A stretch of 28,812 nucleotides of DNA, from positions 1-28,812 of IMG/VR virus record IMGVR_UViG_3300030390_000339; one strand, 5' to 3'. The notes beneath the pieces were generated by a model, which saw nothing but the letters and a program-made list of their open reading frames with translations, searched no databases and had not been told where the DNA came from. How positions within the stretch are numbered: position 1 is the stretch's first letter; each line of letters opens with the position of its first letter. Positions 6,139 through 12,704 of this stretch are shown here, in pieces. The translations under genes were made by a program, and so were the position numbers. The DNA comes from a virus.

Positions 6139-6321
6139 ATGACAGGTAAACTTAAATTAGGACAAACATTAAATGTTTATTATTCAAATAGAATTCACAA
6201 AGGCAAAGTAGCCTGGTTAAAATCTGATAAAGCTGGCTTAGTTTTAGAAGACCCTTTTAATTGGCGTTTTGGTGAAAAATTTATAACTATTCCATTAGGT
6301 CCGCATGGCGGACAAATATAA
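6139..6321 (+). CDS. Hypothetical 60-aa beta-rich protein
   Basis: ATG at 6139 follows a promoter-like stretch. The sequence (LKLGQTLNVYYSNRIHKGKVAWLKSD, in part; then AGLVLEDPFNW and FITIPLG) reads as a small beta barrel such as an SH3-like or KOW-like fold. It ends GPHGGQI. There are no cysteines and no catalytic pattern. The stop overlaps the start of the next gene (TAATG), so it leads a coupled run of small genes up to the exonuclease at 6841. Family not recognised. Confidence 0.65.
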   Translation: MTGKLKLGQTLNVYYSNRIHKGKVAWLKSDKAGLVLEDPFNWRFGEKFITIPLGPHGGQI

Positions 6322-6635
6322 TGGATATACTTAACGACATAAAAAGCAACGTACTAGACATAGAAGAGTTTAATTTCTATAACGAGTTTCAATTACTATC
6401 TAGTATATTAGAATCCTGGCATAAAAAATCACAAAACAAAAAACTAACTGACAAGGCTAGAGCTGAAATCGACTCAGCTATTAAGTCTTTATCTACAATC
6501 AGTTTATATGTGATGAGTATGCAACAAAGACAAAGAGGTTATAACGTACAACTTAATAGGTTTAGAGACGCTACTATAGCCGCAGAGACAAAACTTAAAA
6601 ACTTACAATATGAGACAAAAAAACTACGAGAATAA
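6321..6635 (+). CDS. Hypothetical 104-aa coiled-coil protein
   Basis: An almost wholly helical protein. Residues 1-60 have a mixed helix pattern (EFNFYNEFQLLSSILESWHK), and the C-terminal 40 residues (QLNRFRDATIAAETKLKNLQ, YETKKLRE) look like a coiled coil. I see no catalytic residues or membrane segment. The start overlaps the previous stop (TAATG), and a tiny membrane peptide gene begins inside its 3' end. It may act as an adaptor in the early region, but function is unknown. Confidence 0.7.
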   Translation: MDILNDIKSNVLDIEEFNFYNEFQLLSSILESWHKKSQNKKLTDKARAEIDSAIKSLSTISLYVMSMQQRQRGYNVQLNRFRDATIAAETKLKNLQYETKKLRE

Positions 6636-6702
6636 TCTAAAATCCTTTGCTTTCGCTTTTATAGGAATAGTGCTAACTTTAATACTAACCAAATGTTTAT
6701 GA
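6610..6702 (+). CDS. Tiny transmembrane peptide (30 aa)
   Basis: ATG at 6610 lies inside the previous gene in another frame. After a polar start (MRQKNYENNLKS) it has one clear membrane segment (FAFAFIGIVLTLILT) and ends KCL. The stop overlaps the next start (ATGA), so it is stitched into the operon. Small single-span proteins in phage early regions can alter the host membrane or block superinfection, but nothing specific supports that here. Confidence 0.5.
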   Translation: MRQKNYENNLKSFAFAFIGIVLTLILTKCL

Positions 6703-6851
6703 ATGAGTACGAAATAGAATACTGGAAACTTACCGAAGATGGTTACGATAATTGTTATATATTAGTACAAGCCGAAGACGAACACCAGGCAATCTTAAAA
6801 GCCAAAATGAAAACTACTAACTCTAAAGGACATAAAGTATATGAAAGGTAA
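6699..6851 (+). CDS. Hypothetical 50-aa protein
   Basis: The start overlaps the stop of the tiny membrane peptide (ATGA), and the 3' end overlaps the exonuclease gene by 11 bases. The sequence (EIEYWKLTEDGYDNCYILVQ, then AEDEHQAILKAKMKT) suggests a short beta hairpin followed by a helix. This strand-then-DEHQAIL-helix look appears in many small phage proteins of unknown role. No motif is recognised. Confidence 0.6.
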   Translation: MNEYEIEYWKLTEDGYDNCYILVQAEDEHQAILKAKMKTTNSKGHKVYER

Positions 6852-7623
6852 GATTAAGTTATTAGACGGTAATTACTACGATAAAAAAGAGTTACTAGAA
6901 AAAATGGTAGACGATGAGTTTTACTACGGTGAGTTAAATAAACTAGCTTTAAGTAGCTCTAGTCTAAAGCTTATGCTAGACAGTCCAAAGACTTATTACT
7001 ATGTAACTAAGTACGGCCAGAAATCTAATAGTCCAGCTTTAACCGCTGGTCATTTATTTCACCTAGCAATCTTAGAACCCGAAAAGTATGCAGACTTAAA
7101 ATTTATAGACGTACAAAGTAAAAACACTAAAAAGTTTAAAGAGGCTAAAGAAGAGTACGGCGAAGTATATACCGCTAAAGAGCAAACCGAAAACAATAGG
7201 CTTATAGACGCCTTTTATAAAAACCCTAGAGCTGTCGAGTTATTAGGTGATAGCAAAACTGAGGTGTGTGGTATTGTAGATATATTTGGTAAACCGTTTC
7301 GAGCTAAGGCAGACGTACTTAAAAACAAAGGTGGCATAGTAGACCTTAAGACTACAGTAGACGTACAAAACTTTAACAAGTCAGCATTTAGATATAAGTA
7401 TCATTTACAAGTCGCTATATACTGCGAGGCGTTTAATTGTGATTATAAGGATTTTACGTTTCTTTGTATTGACAAGGCTAATCTAGATATAGGCATCTGG
7501 AATGTTAGCGAAGAGTTTTACGAGTACGGACGTAAAGAATTAAAAAAAGGAATAGACTTATACGAGACCTACATAAGAGAAGACTTTGATATAAACGATT
7601 ATACAATACAAGGCACATTATGA
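6841..7623 (+). CDS. RecE/YqaJ-like PD-(D/E)XK exonuclease
   Basis: The 260-residue product has the arrangement of the PD-(D/E)XK exonuclease domain found at the RecE C-terminus and in related phage proteins. An SSSSLKLML helix motif (38-46) is followed by AGHLFHLAILEP (69-80), the usual G-x-x-x-H-x-x-x-LEP motif. Then come KADVL with D158, GGIVDLKTT with D168 and K170, and HLQVAIYCEAF with Q190 and Y194. These residues bind metal and DNA to resect double-stranded ends. The partner would be a strand-annealing protein; the cluster at 2712-3622 is the best candidate here. The stop overlaps the next tiny gene (ATGA). Confidence 0.85.
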   Translation: MKGKIKLLDGNYYDKKELLEKMVDDEFYYGELNKLALSSSSLKLMLDSPKTYYYVTKYGQKSNSPALTAGHLFHLAILEPEKYADLKFIDVQSKNTKKFKEAKEEYGEVYTAKEQTENNRLIDAFYKNPRAVELLGDSKTEVCGIVDIFGKPFRAKADVLKNKGGIVDLKTTVDVQNFNKSAFRYKYHLQVAIYCEAFNCDYKDFTFLCIDKANLDIGIWNVSEEFYEYGRKELKKGIDLYETYIREDFDINDYTIQGTL

Positions 7624-7700
7624 ATTTAATACATTCAATAGTAATAACGTTTTGTTTAGGCTTATCGATTTATGTAATATATAAACACTTTAAAGAATAG
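7620..7700 (+). CDS. Tiny transmembrane peptide (26 aa)
   Basis: The start overlaps the exonuclease stop (ATGA). Nearly the whole peptide is one hydrophobic span (LIHSIVITFCLGLSIYVIY), followed by KHFKE. It is the second such microprotein in this operon, after the one at 6610. Very short, so the call rests on the tight overlap and the clear membrane segment. Confidence 0.4.
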   Translation: MNLIHSIVITFCLGLSIYVIYKHFKE

Positions 7701-7701
7701 T

Positions 7702-7878
7702 ATGGTTAAAGAAGTAAAATCATATAGAACAGTCGAACACTTAGTTAGAGGACAGATAAGCAAATCATTATTAAAAAGTTTTAATTTAGATTATGTATTT
7801 ACTAATTATAGTAGAACGTTAAATAAAAGATTAGGCTTACATAAACTTAATAAAAAGCAAGAATATAAAAAACAATGA
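7702..7878 (+). CDS. Hypothetical 58-aa basic protein
   Basis: ATG at 7702 follows the previous stop by one base. The product is strongly basic (RTLNKRLGLHKLNKKQEYKK) and helical, with VEHLVRGQISKSLLKSFNLD in its first half. Charge suggests nucleic-acid binding, though no known fold is recognised. The stop overlaps the next start (ATGA). Confidence 0.6.
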   Translation: MVKEVKSYRTVEHLVRGQISKSLLKSFNLDYVFTNYSRTLNKRLGLHKLNKKQEYKKQ

Positions 7879-8012
7879 AAGCAAAGAAACTAACTCAGGT
7901 CCAAAGGATTGGCCAGCTAGAAAAAACTATATCCAAAATATATTTAATACTAATGGAGTACAACAGAAACGTAGCGGAACTAAAAAAACAAATTGATGAC
8001 AAAGTTAAATAA
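7875..8012 (+). CDS. Hypothetical 45-aa helical protein
   Basis: The start overlaps the previous stop (ATGA), and the end overlaps the DnaA-like gene by 17 bases in another frame. The sequence (MKAKKLTQVQRIGQLEKTIS, then KIYLILMEYNRNVAELKKQI) reads as one amphipathic helix or short coiled coil. No family is known to me. It may help the next protein, with which it is coupled. Confidence 0.55.
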   Translation: MKAKKLTQVQRIGQLEKTISKIYLILMEYNRNVAELKKQIDDKVK

Positions 8013-8424
8013 CGTATTTCAAATACCGTTTACTAATAAGCAAATGAAACGGGTAGCAGACTTAGTTATACATAATACTAAACTAGATATATTTGATAAG
8101 TCTAGAAGACAAAAATATGTAGAGGCTAGAGCTTTATTTAATTATCTAATAAAAGTCGAATTTGGACAGACGTTATTTAGAATAAGAGACTACTACTTAA
8201 GCAAAGGTAAAAAGTCTCATCACACTACAATACTACATAGTATAAAAAGCTTTAAAGAGATAGCATTTAAAAACCCTGAGTATGTCGATATAATAGACGC
8301 CATTAAAGTACAAGAGGTTTCACCTAGACAAATCAATAATCTTATAGTAGATGTATGTAAGATAAAAAGCAAAAAGCAATTAGAGTCTACAAGAGAGTTT
8401 CTAAAAAATGTTTTACAAGAGTAG
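7996..8424 (+). CDS. DnaA domain IV-like DNA-binding protein
   Basis: From ATG 7996 the product has 142 residues; a TTG three bases upstream adds one residue and is not needed. Residues 38-90 resemble the DNA-binding domain IV of DnaA: RRQKYVEARALFNYLIK is the basic helix, LFRIRDYYLSKGK the middle, and KSHHTTILHSIKSF matches the RDHTTVLHA signature that reads DnaA boxes. The AAA+ ATPase of DnaA is absent. DnaA-tail proteins of this kind occur in phage replication regions. It may mark the phage origin or compete with host DnaA. It ends the early run, just before the first late-type promoter. Confidence 0.7.
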   Translation: MTKLNNVFQIPFTNKQMKRVADLVIHNTKLDIFDKSRRQKYVEARALFNYLIKVEFGQTLFRIRDYYLSKGKKSHHTTILHSIKSFKEIAFKNPEYVDIIDAIKVQEVSPRQINNLIVDVCKIKSKKQLESTREFLKNVLQE

Positions 8425-8450
8425 CAAATTAACAAAAAGTACGTTATATA
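8425..8450 (+). promoter_or_regulatory. Late promoter motif copy 1 (before small terminase)
   Basis: CAAAT at 8425-8429, then 12 nt, then CGTTATATA at 8442-8450. The CGTT starts 13 nt before the ATG at 8455. The CAAAT begins on the base after the stop codon of the DnaA-like gene. The same two blocks at the same spacing occur at 10784, 17866, 18730 and 22585. Confidence 0.7.
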
Positions 8451-8454
8451 TATA

Positions 8455-8808
8455 ATGACTGACAATACTGACACTAAAAAAAAGATGCTAGAAGCCCTGG
8501 AGTTTAACCTGGGTATCGTTTCGCATAGCTGTAGAACTGTTAACATAAGTAGACAGACACACTACCAATGGCTTAAAAACGATGAGGAGTATAAAGATGA
8601 GGTCGAGGCCATTTCTGAAAGTGCTATAGATTTTGTAGAGTCCAAACTATATGATAGAATTAAAGCAAACGATACGGCTAGTATAATATTCTTTTTAAAG
8701 ACTAGAGCTAAGAGCCGAGGGTACCAGGAACGAACTGAACTTGTAATGCCTGAAGCTAGAAAATTTGAGATAGAAGTTTTAGGACCAGCAAATGAAAGTA
8801 CAAACTAA
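8455..8808 (+). CDS. Terminase small subunit
   Basis: The 117-residue product begins with a helix-turn-helix region (KKKMLEALEFNLGIVSHSCR, then TVNISRQTHYQWLKNDEEYK). A helical oligomerisation segment follows (ESAIDFVESKLYDRIKANDT, ASIIFFLKTRAKSRGYQER). This is the classic order of phage small terminases, in which the HTH reads the packaging site and the helices form the ring. It overlaps the large terminase gene by 17 bases, confirming the pairing. The first late promoter motif ends 4 nt before its ATG, leaving little or no leader. Confidence 0.85.
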   Translation: MTDNTDTKKKMLEALEFNLGIVSHSCRTVNISRQTHYQWLKNDEEYKDEVEAISESAIDFVESKLYDRIKANDTASIIFFLKTRAKSRGYQERTELVMPEARKFEIEVLGPANESTN

Positions 8809-9949
8809 TATAGTCTACGACTATTTAAAACAAACCGATTCTAAGATAAAGATATTCCAGGGTGGGACTAGGTCTGGCAAGACTTACAATATTCTTATGT
8901 GGCTAATCTTTGGCTATGGAATGACTCAGACAGGAAAAACAATAACAATCTTTAGAGCTACTTATCCAGCGTTAAGAGCTACAGTAATGAGAGACTTCTT
9001 TGATATACTAGAGAGGTTCGACTTATACCTAGACGTAGACCACAACAAATCCAATAGCGAATATAAACTAAACGGTAACCTATTTGAGTTTGTATCAATA
9101 GACCAGTCTAGCAGACTTAAAGGACGTAAAAGAAATATAGCCTTTTTAAACGAAGCTAACGAGGCCAGCTACGAATCCTATAACCAAATACTATTTAGAA
9201 CCGAAGAGCAACTTATACTAGACTATAACCCTAGTGACGAGTACTCTTGGATATACTCAAAGGTTAAGACTAGAGACGATGCGTTTTTCTGTATAACAAC
9301 TTATAAGGACAATAGGTTTCTAAGCAAAGAGATAGTAAAAGAAATTGAACGTTTACAATATACAGACCAGGACTATTGGCGGGTGTATGGACTTGGCCAG
9401 GTAGGTAGAAATAAAGCAACTATATTTACATATTTAGAAGTGGACCAGATACCTAAAGAAGCAGAGTTTATCTCAGGCGGTTTAGATTGGGGCTTTGTAA
9501 ACGACCCTTCGGTTTTAGTTTTTGTTTATGTACTAGAAGACAATCTATATATAGACGAGCAATTTTATCAGTATGGAATGACAAACAGAGACATACATAA
9601 TAAATTTATAGAGTTAGGCTTTACAAGACAGACAGAGATATTTGCAGATAGTAGCGAACCAAAATCCGTAGACGAACTTCATAGGTTTGGCTGGAATGTT
9701 AAATCAGCATCTAAAGGCCGAGACTCAATTAACATAGGAATAGATTTACTAAAAAGATATAAGCTACATATAACCAGCAAGAGTATAAATACTTTAAAGG
9801 AGTTTAAAAACTATAAGTGGCAAGAGGACAAGAACGGTACGTTATTAAATGTACCAATACAAAAGAACGACCATTCAATCGATTCAAGCCGTTACGCAAT
9901 TATTAAGAAGCTGACTAGACCTAGAGTTGCCAGGTATGCAATAAGATAA
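8792..9949 (+). CDS. terL: Terminase large subunit (ATPase-nuclease)
   Basis: The 385-residue packaging motor has both expected domains. The ATPase has Walker A GGTRSGKT (24-31), Walker B IAFLNEAN (116-123) with catalytic E121, and a coupling motif LDYNPSD (about 143-149). The RNase H-like nuclease domain shows SGGLDWGF with D232, IFADSSEP with D286, and DHSIDSSRYA with D364. These acidic residues bind the metals that cut the concatemer. The size is at the short end but complete for PBSX-type terminases. It acts at the portal with the small subunit encoded just upstream. Confidence 0.95.
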   Translation: MKVQTNIVYDYLKQTDSKIKIFQGGTRSGKTYNILMWLIFGYGMTQTGKTITIFRATYPALRATVMRDFFDILERFDLYLDVDHNKSNSEYKLNGNLFEFVSIDQSSRLKGRKRNIAFLNEANEASYESYNQILFRTEEQLILDYNPSDEYSWIYSKVKTRDDAFFCITTYKDNRFLSKEIVKEIERLQYTDQDYWRVYGLGQVGRNKATIFTYLEVDQIPKEAEFISGGLDWGFVNDPSVLVFVYVLEDNLYIDEQFYQYGMTNRDIHNKFIELGFTRQTEIFADSSEPKSVDELHRFGWNVKSASKGRDSINIGIDLLKRYKLHITSKSINTLKEFKNYKWQEDKNGTLLNVPIQKNDHSIDSSRYAIIKKLTRPRVARYAIR

Positions 9950-9972
9950 TCTAAAAGTTTTATTAACATAGC

Positions 9973-10002
9973 TTGTGTATATCGCTTATATATTGTATAT
10001 TG
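9973..10002 (+). promoter_or_regulatory. Promoter candidate before the structured RNA region
   Basis: TTGTG at 9973-9977 and TATATTG at 9996-10002 lie 18 nt apart, near the Bacteroidota -33/-7 arrangement. A transcript from here would begin near 10010 and cover the tRNA-like element and the two small genes that end at the terminator at 10753. Confidence 0.35.
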
Positions 10003-10066
10003 TAATTGTTAATGAAACATAAAGTAAGTGCTAACTATAACTGCGCCTCTAAAAAGAAACATTAAT

Positions 10067-10183
10067 AACGAGATAGTGTAATAGGCAGCACAATTTATTT
10101 AGCAACTATAAATAATAACAAATTCTTTTTTTAATTCACAACGCTAAAATAGATAAGCATAGGTTCAAATCCTATTCTCGGAA
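10067..10183 (+). ncRNA. tRNA-like element with very long anticodon loop
   Basis: A cloverleaf can be drawn. Acceptor arm: 10067-10073 with 10176-10182, five good pairs (CGAGA/TCTCG) and two outer mismatches. Linker: TA. D arm: GTGT (10076-10079) with GCAC (10088-10091), and a loop holding GG. Anticodon stem: ATTTA (10093-10097) with TAGAT (10150-10154), one G-U. Variable loop: four bases. T arm: ATAGG (10159-10163), loop TTCAAAT, CCTAT (10171-10175). The T arm is textbook. The anticodon loop, however, is 52 nt rather than 7, so this is not an ordinary tRNA. It may be a degraded tRNA, a tRNA with an insertion, or another RNA that mimics one. No CCA is encoded. Confidence 0.4.
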
Positions 10184-10356
10184 CTAAGTAATTGTTAAAG
10201 TCAAATTCCCAATATATACGGAATGGTAGCGCAAGCAAAGGTCAAAGCAAAACCTAACGAGGCAATAAAGGAACTATCCTAGAAATAGTAATAAGGTATA
10301 TAATGAGAGTACCTACTCAAAGACAAATCAAAATCTCTATAATTTAAATTAATGTT

Positions 10357-10518
10357 ATGGAAAAAAATACTAAATTGCTATTGCAAAAAATAATAGACTT
10401 ACCTGAATACGAGCGTAAGCAAATTATATCCGTTCTTATAGCTTCAATGCTTAACAGCGAAAGCCAAGAGGACGCAAAGAAAACATACGATAGCATTATT
10501 AATCAATTAAGCAAATAA
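10357..10518 (+). CDS. Hypothetical 53-aa helical protein
   Basis: ATG at 10357 is preferred over one at 10352, which is out of this frame. The product (MEKNTKLLLQKIIDLPEYER, KQIISVLIASMLNS, then SQEDAKKTYDSIINQLSK) is helical and amphipathic. It ends one base before the next gene. No family is recognised. Its position right after the structured RNA region suggests that it is translated from the same transcript. Confidence 0.6.
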   Translation: MEKNTKLLLQKIIDLPEYERKQIISVLIASMLNSESQEDAKKTYDSIINQLSK

Positions 10519-10519
10519 G

Positions 10520-10744
10520 ATGGCAGATAAAAAAAAGAAAAACGACAAGTGGTTAGTTATGCAACTCTTAACCGATAAGTATATAAACTCTATAGTTATA
10601 GACAGACATATAAATTTAACCTCATCGACTACAGTAATAGACGCCAGGGTATGGACCAGCAAAGAGCTAGACGAGCTTTATAAAATATATCCTTTAGGAC
10701 GAGAGGGGTTCCACGCAAACTTTACTCTTATCGAGTATAAATAA
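10520..10744 (+). CDS. Hypothetical 74-aa protein
   Basis: Starts one base after the previous stop. A lysine-rich N-terminus (MADKKKKNDKW) leads to a body with strands and helices (YINSIVIDRHINLTSSTTVI, then VWTSKELDELYKIYPLGREG) and a final FTLIEYK. I see no motif that names it. A strong terminator lies 9 bases after the stop, so it closes the unit that includes the structured RNA. Confidence 0.65.
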   Translation: MADKKKKNDKWLVMQLLTDKYINSIVIDRHINLTSSTTVIDARVWTSKELDELYKIYPLGREGFHANFTLIEYK

Positions 10745-10752
10745 GAAACTAG

Positions 10753-10777
10753 CCTACAGAAATGTAGGTTTTTTTTT
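10753..10777 (+). terminator. GNRA-loop terminator before tail module
   Basis: CCTACA (10753-10758) pairs perfectly with TGTAGG (10763-10768) across a GAAA tetraloop, followed by nine Ts. It separates the two small genes from the tail operon, and late promoter motif copy 2 begins only 7 nt beyond. Confidence 0.9.
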
Positions 10778-10783
10778 GTCACT

Positions 10784-10809
10784 CAAATAAATTAAATTTA
10801 CGTTATATA
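10784..10809 (+). promoter_or_regulatory. Late promoter motif copy 2 (before tail operon)
   Basis: CAAAT at 10784-10788, 12 nt, then CGTTATATA at 10801-10809. The ATG at 10819 is 18 nt from the CGTT, the longest spacing of the five. It sits directly after a strong terminator, so a new transcription start is needed here. Confidence 0.75.
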
Positions 10810-10818
10810 TATAAGAAT

Positions 10819-11415
10819 ATGAAAAAAATAGAATTATTAGTACCTACTGACTTACAATCTATTCCGTTGTATCAATACCAGGAGTTTCTTAAAACTTTTG
10901 AGAATGTTGAAGATATGACAGACGAAGAGGCAAGCTTAAAGATGCTTAAAATATTTTGTGGTCTTACTCAAAAAGAAGGCTTAACATTTAAGATGTCTGA
11001 CGTTACTAAGGTAGTAGATAAGCTAAATAAAATACTAGTAACTAAACCTAGCTTAATAACTAAGTTTACTTTAGGTGGCCAGAAATTTGGATTTGTACCT
11101 CAGCTAAGCGACTTAAGCTTTGGCGAGTATATAGACGCTGAGAATAATCTAGGTGACTGGGACAATATGCATAAAGCAATGGCTGTATTATACAGGCCTA
11201 TAAAAGAAGAGTATAAAGATAAATATACTTTAAAAGATTATGACGGTGAACACTACGCCGAGATATTAAAAAATATGCCTACCAGTGTGGCCGTTAGTTG
11301 TCTGGTTTTTTTTTACGCTTTAGAGACGGAATTATTAGAAGTTACTCTGAACTCTTCGCTAGAAATAATCAAGACGAACAAACCGCTTTTGGAGTCGAAG
11401 AGGATTTTAGAGTAA
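10819..11415 (+). CDS. Tail assembly chaperone, G-like frame
   Basis: The 198-residue zero-frame product opens MKKIELLVPTDLQSIPLYQY and has a helical body (DEEASLKMLKIFCGLTQKEG) with a GFVPQLSDLSFGEYIDAEN segment. I recognise this pattern from tail chaperones of Bacteroidota phages, corresponding to lambda gpG. It would bind the tape measure protein and recruit tail tube subunits. A run of nine T (11306-11314) inside its 3' part allows a -1 frameshift into the overlapping frame that ends at 11588. The residues after the slip site in this frame (YALETELLEVTLNSS and on) form the short product's own tail. It is first in the tail operon, behind a terminator and a late promoter motif. Confidence 0.8.
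   Translation: MKKIELLVPTDLQSIPLYQYQEFLKTFENVEDMTDEEASLKMLKIFCGLTQKEGLTFKMSDVTKVVDKLNKILVTKPSLITKFTLGGQKFGFVPQLSDLSFGEYIDAENNLGDWDNMHKAMAVLYRPIKEEYKDKYTLKDYDGEHYAEILKNMPTSVAVSCLVFFYALETELLEVTLNSSLEIIKTNKPLLESKRILE
11307..11313 (+). promoter_or_regulatory. Programmed -1 frameshift site (T TTT TTT)
   Basis: Zero-frame codons are GTT TTT TTT TAC, so bases 11307-11313 form the X XXY YYZ heptamer T TTT TTT. A shift back by one base continues as TTA CGC TTT into the frame that ends at 11588. This matches the placement of lambda G/GT slippage. Confidence 0.75.
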
Positions 11416-11588
11416 GGTACGGCTGGTATAATAGCCTATATAAATTAGCGGGTGGTGACGTTACTAAAATAGAAGAGGTTAGTAAAACTAACTTACATTA
11501 TTGCTTAACTATGCTACAATACAAGATTGAGCTTGACAAGGCAGAGACAAAGAATTTAAAAAACAAATTTAAAAACAATGAGCGATAA
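11313..11588 (+). CDS. Tail chaperone, T-like frameshift extension
   Basis: This frame has no ATG near its beginning and overlaps the G-like gene for about 100 bases, so it is most sensibly translated only after the -1 shift. The fusion would be 165 residues of the G-like protein plus 91 from here, about 256 in all. The extension carries EEDFRVRYGWYNSLYKLAGG, then DVTKIEEVSKTNLHYCLTML. The W-Y-x2-LYKLAGGD element is what I expect in the GT part of such phages. It overlaps the next gene by 11 bases. Translation from TTG 11298 is an alternative but less likely. Confidence 0.75.
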   Translation, partial: LRFRDGIIRSYSELFARNNQDEQTAFGVEEDFRVRYGWYNSLYKLAGGDVTKIEEVSKTNLHYCLTMLQYKIELDKAETKNLKNKFKNNER

Positions 11589-12057
11589 CCAGGGAGCAAC
11601 GGCATTCTTTACAATGCTAGATACATTAAGATTATATTTATTAGAAGACCCTAATATTAACACTTGTACATATGGGGACTTGGCTCAAATTGATTTATCG
11701 AAACAAACTATTTTTCCTTTAGCGCACCTAGTCCCAAACAACGCTACAGTAGACGCCTCTGGCCAGACTATAACATTTAACGTAAGTGTTATTCTTATGG
11801 ATATAGTAGACATATCTAAAGAGACTAAAACAGATATATTTTACGGCATTACTAATGAACAGTTTATTTTAAATACAATGCTAGCTATTGGTAATAGATT
11901 ATTTAGTAGGTTTAAAGGTGGTGACTTAAGGCTAGAAGGCTACCAGGCTAATGGCGGTTTAAACTGCGAGCCATTCTACCAAAGATTTGAAAACCAATTA
12001 GCGGGTTGGAATTGTACATTTGATTTAACATTTAAAAACGATATTTATATATGTTAA
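11578..12057 (+). CDS. Tail terminator or neck-type protein
   Basis: The 159-residue protein begins with a helix (ATAFFTMLDTLRLYLLEDPN). Strands follow (TITFNVSVILMDIVDIS), then a helix (NEQFILNTMLAIGNRLFSRF) and a final strand, CTFDLTFKNDIYIC. The helix-strand order and the closing F-D-L-T-F strand fit small tail-completion or tail-terminator proteins that cap the tube. I know related proteins in Bacteroidota phages only as uncharacterised. It overlaps the chaperone extension and the next gene, which places it firmly in the tail operon. Confidence 0.65.
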   Translation: MSDNQGATAFFTMLDTLRLYLLEDPNINTCTYGDLAQIDLSKQTIFPLAHLVPNNATVDASGQTITFNVSVILMDIVDISKETKTDIFYGITNEQFILNTMLAIGNRLFSRFKGGDLRLEGYQANGGLNCEPFYQRFENQLAGWNCTFDLTFKNDIYIC

Positions 12058-12704
12058 GCGATGAGGTTGTTAGAGAGCTGGAGACATACGCACTAAACGT
12101 AATAAGCCAAGCTAAAGCTAATTTAAAAGATAACAAAGGTGGTGACCTATCTGAAAGTCTAGACTATAGAATTAACGATACGTTTGACTGGGGTGGCGTA
12201 TTAGAGTTTGTAGCTTTAGAGTATGGTAATTTTTTAGACCAAGGTGTACAAGGTGCTAACCCAAATGATTTATCCGCACCAGGCACAGATAAAAAAGGTA
12301 ATTCAACTCCAGGTTCTAAATGGTATGGAATACAAAAAGCTCCTTATAGCCCGTTTAGATTTGGTAGTGGTAATGGTCCTAGTGGTGGCCTTAGAGGTGC
12401 TATAGACAAGTGGACAATAACTAAAGGCATTCCAGACATAAGAGGCAAAGATGGTAGGTTTCTACCTAGAAAATCTTTAGTCTATTTAATGACTAGAAGT
12501 ATTTATCTAGCTGGACTATCACCGACTTATTTCTTTACAAAAGCTCAGGCATCTTATGACAGTACTTTAACCAATAAACTAGGCCTAGCTTTTTTAGATG
12601 ACGTAAGACTTAAAACATTAGAACTATTAGACCCATTAAAAACAAATGCAGCTTACACCCAGTTTTCGACAAGCCGAAGACCTAGAAAAAAATTTAATAT
12701 ATGA
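12051..12704 (+). CDS. Neck/tail completion-like protein
   Basis: The 217-residue product begins with a helix (MLSDEVVRELETYALNVISQ). A VALEYGNFLDQGVQG segment follows, typical of HK97 gp10-like head-tail joining proteins, in which a helix and a G-x-F-L-D-x-G turn recur. A glycine- and proline-rich linker (about 72-115) and an LSPTYFFTKA segment come later. It probably joins head and tail or completes the tail. It overlaps both neighbours (12051-12057 and 12701-12704). Naming rests on recalled family patterns, not on catalytic residues. Confidence 0.65.
   Translation: MLSDEVVRELETYALNVISQAKANLKDNKGGDLSESLDYRINDTFDWGGVLEFVALEYGNFLDQGVQGANPNDLSAPGTDKKGNSTPGSKWYGIQKAPYSPFRFGSGNGPSGGLRGAIDKWTITKGIPDIRGKDGRFLPRKSLVYLMTRSIYLAGLSPTYFFTKAQASYDSTLTNKLGLAFLDDVRLKTLELLDPLKTNAAYTQFSTSRRPRKKFNI

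Larger units (their letters stand above)
9950..10356. other. 407-bp non-coding, structured region
   Basis: No open frame worth calling lies between terL and the next small gene. The stretch holds a promoter-like site (9973-10002), a tRNA-like fold (10067-10183), and further hairpins: ACTAT/ATAGT at 10273-10289 and AGGTA/TACCT at 10294-10314. A GGAATGGTAGCGCAAGC string (10220-10236) resembles a tRNA D-arm region. No intrinsic terminator is seen before the gene at 10357. The density of pairing suggests a structured RNA. Confidence 0.55.

Noticed and set aside
8220-8546. Long reverse-strand open frame
   Set aside because: It runs antisense to the DnaA-like gene, crosses the late promoter and enters the small terminase gene. 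Its product is Ser/Cys/Ile-rich without domain features, typical of a shadow frame.
9978-9995. Sixth copy of the late promoter motif (CGCTTATATA)
   Set aside because: An extra C interrupts CGTT, no CAAAT block lies 17-18 nt upstream, and no ATG of a supported gene lies 12-18 nt downstream.
10093-10154. Group I or other self-splicing intron in the tRNA-like anticodon loop
   Set aside because: The extra sequence is only about 45 nt, far below the size of group I or II introns, and no core motifs are visible.
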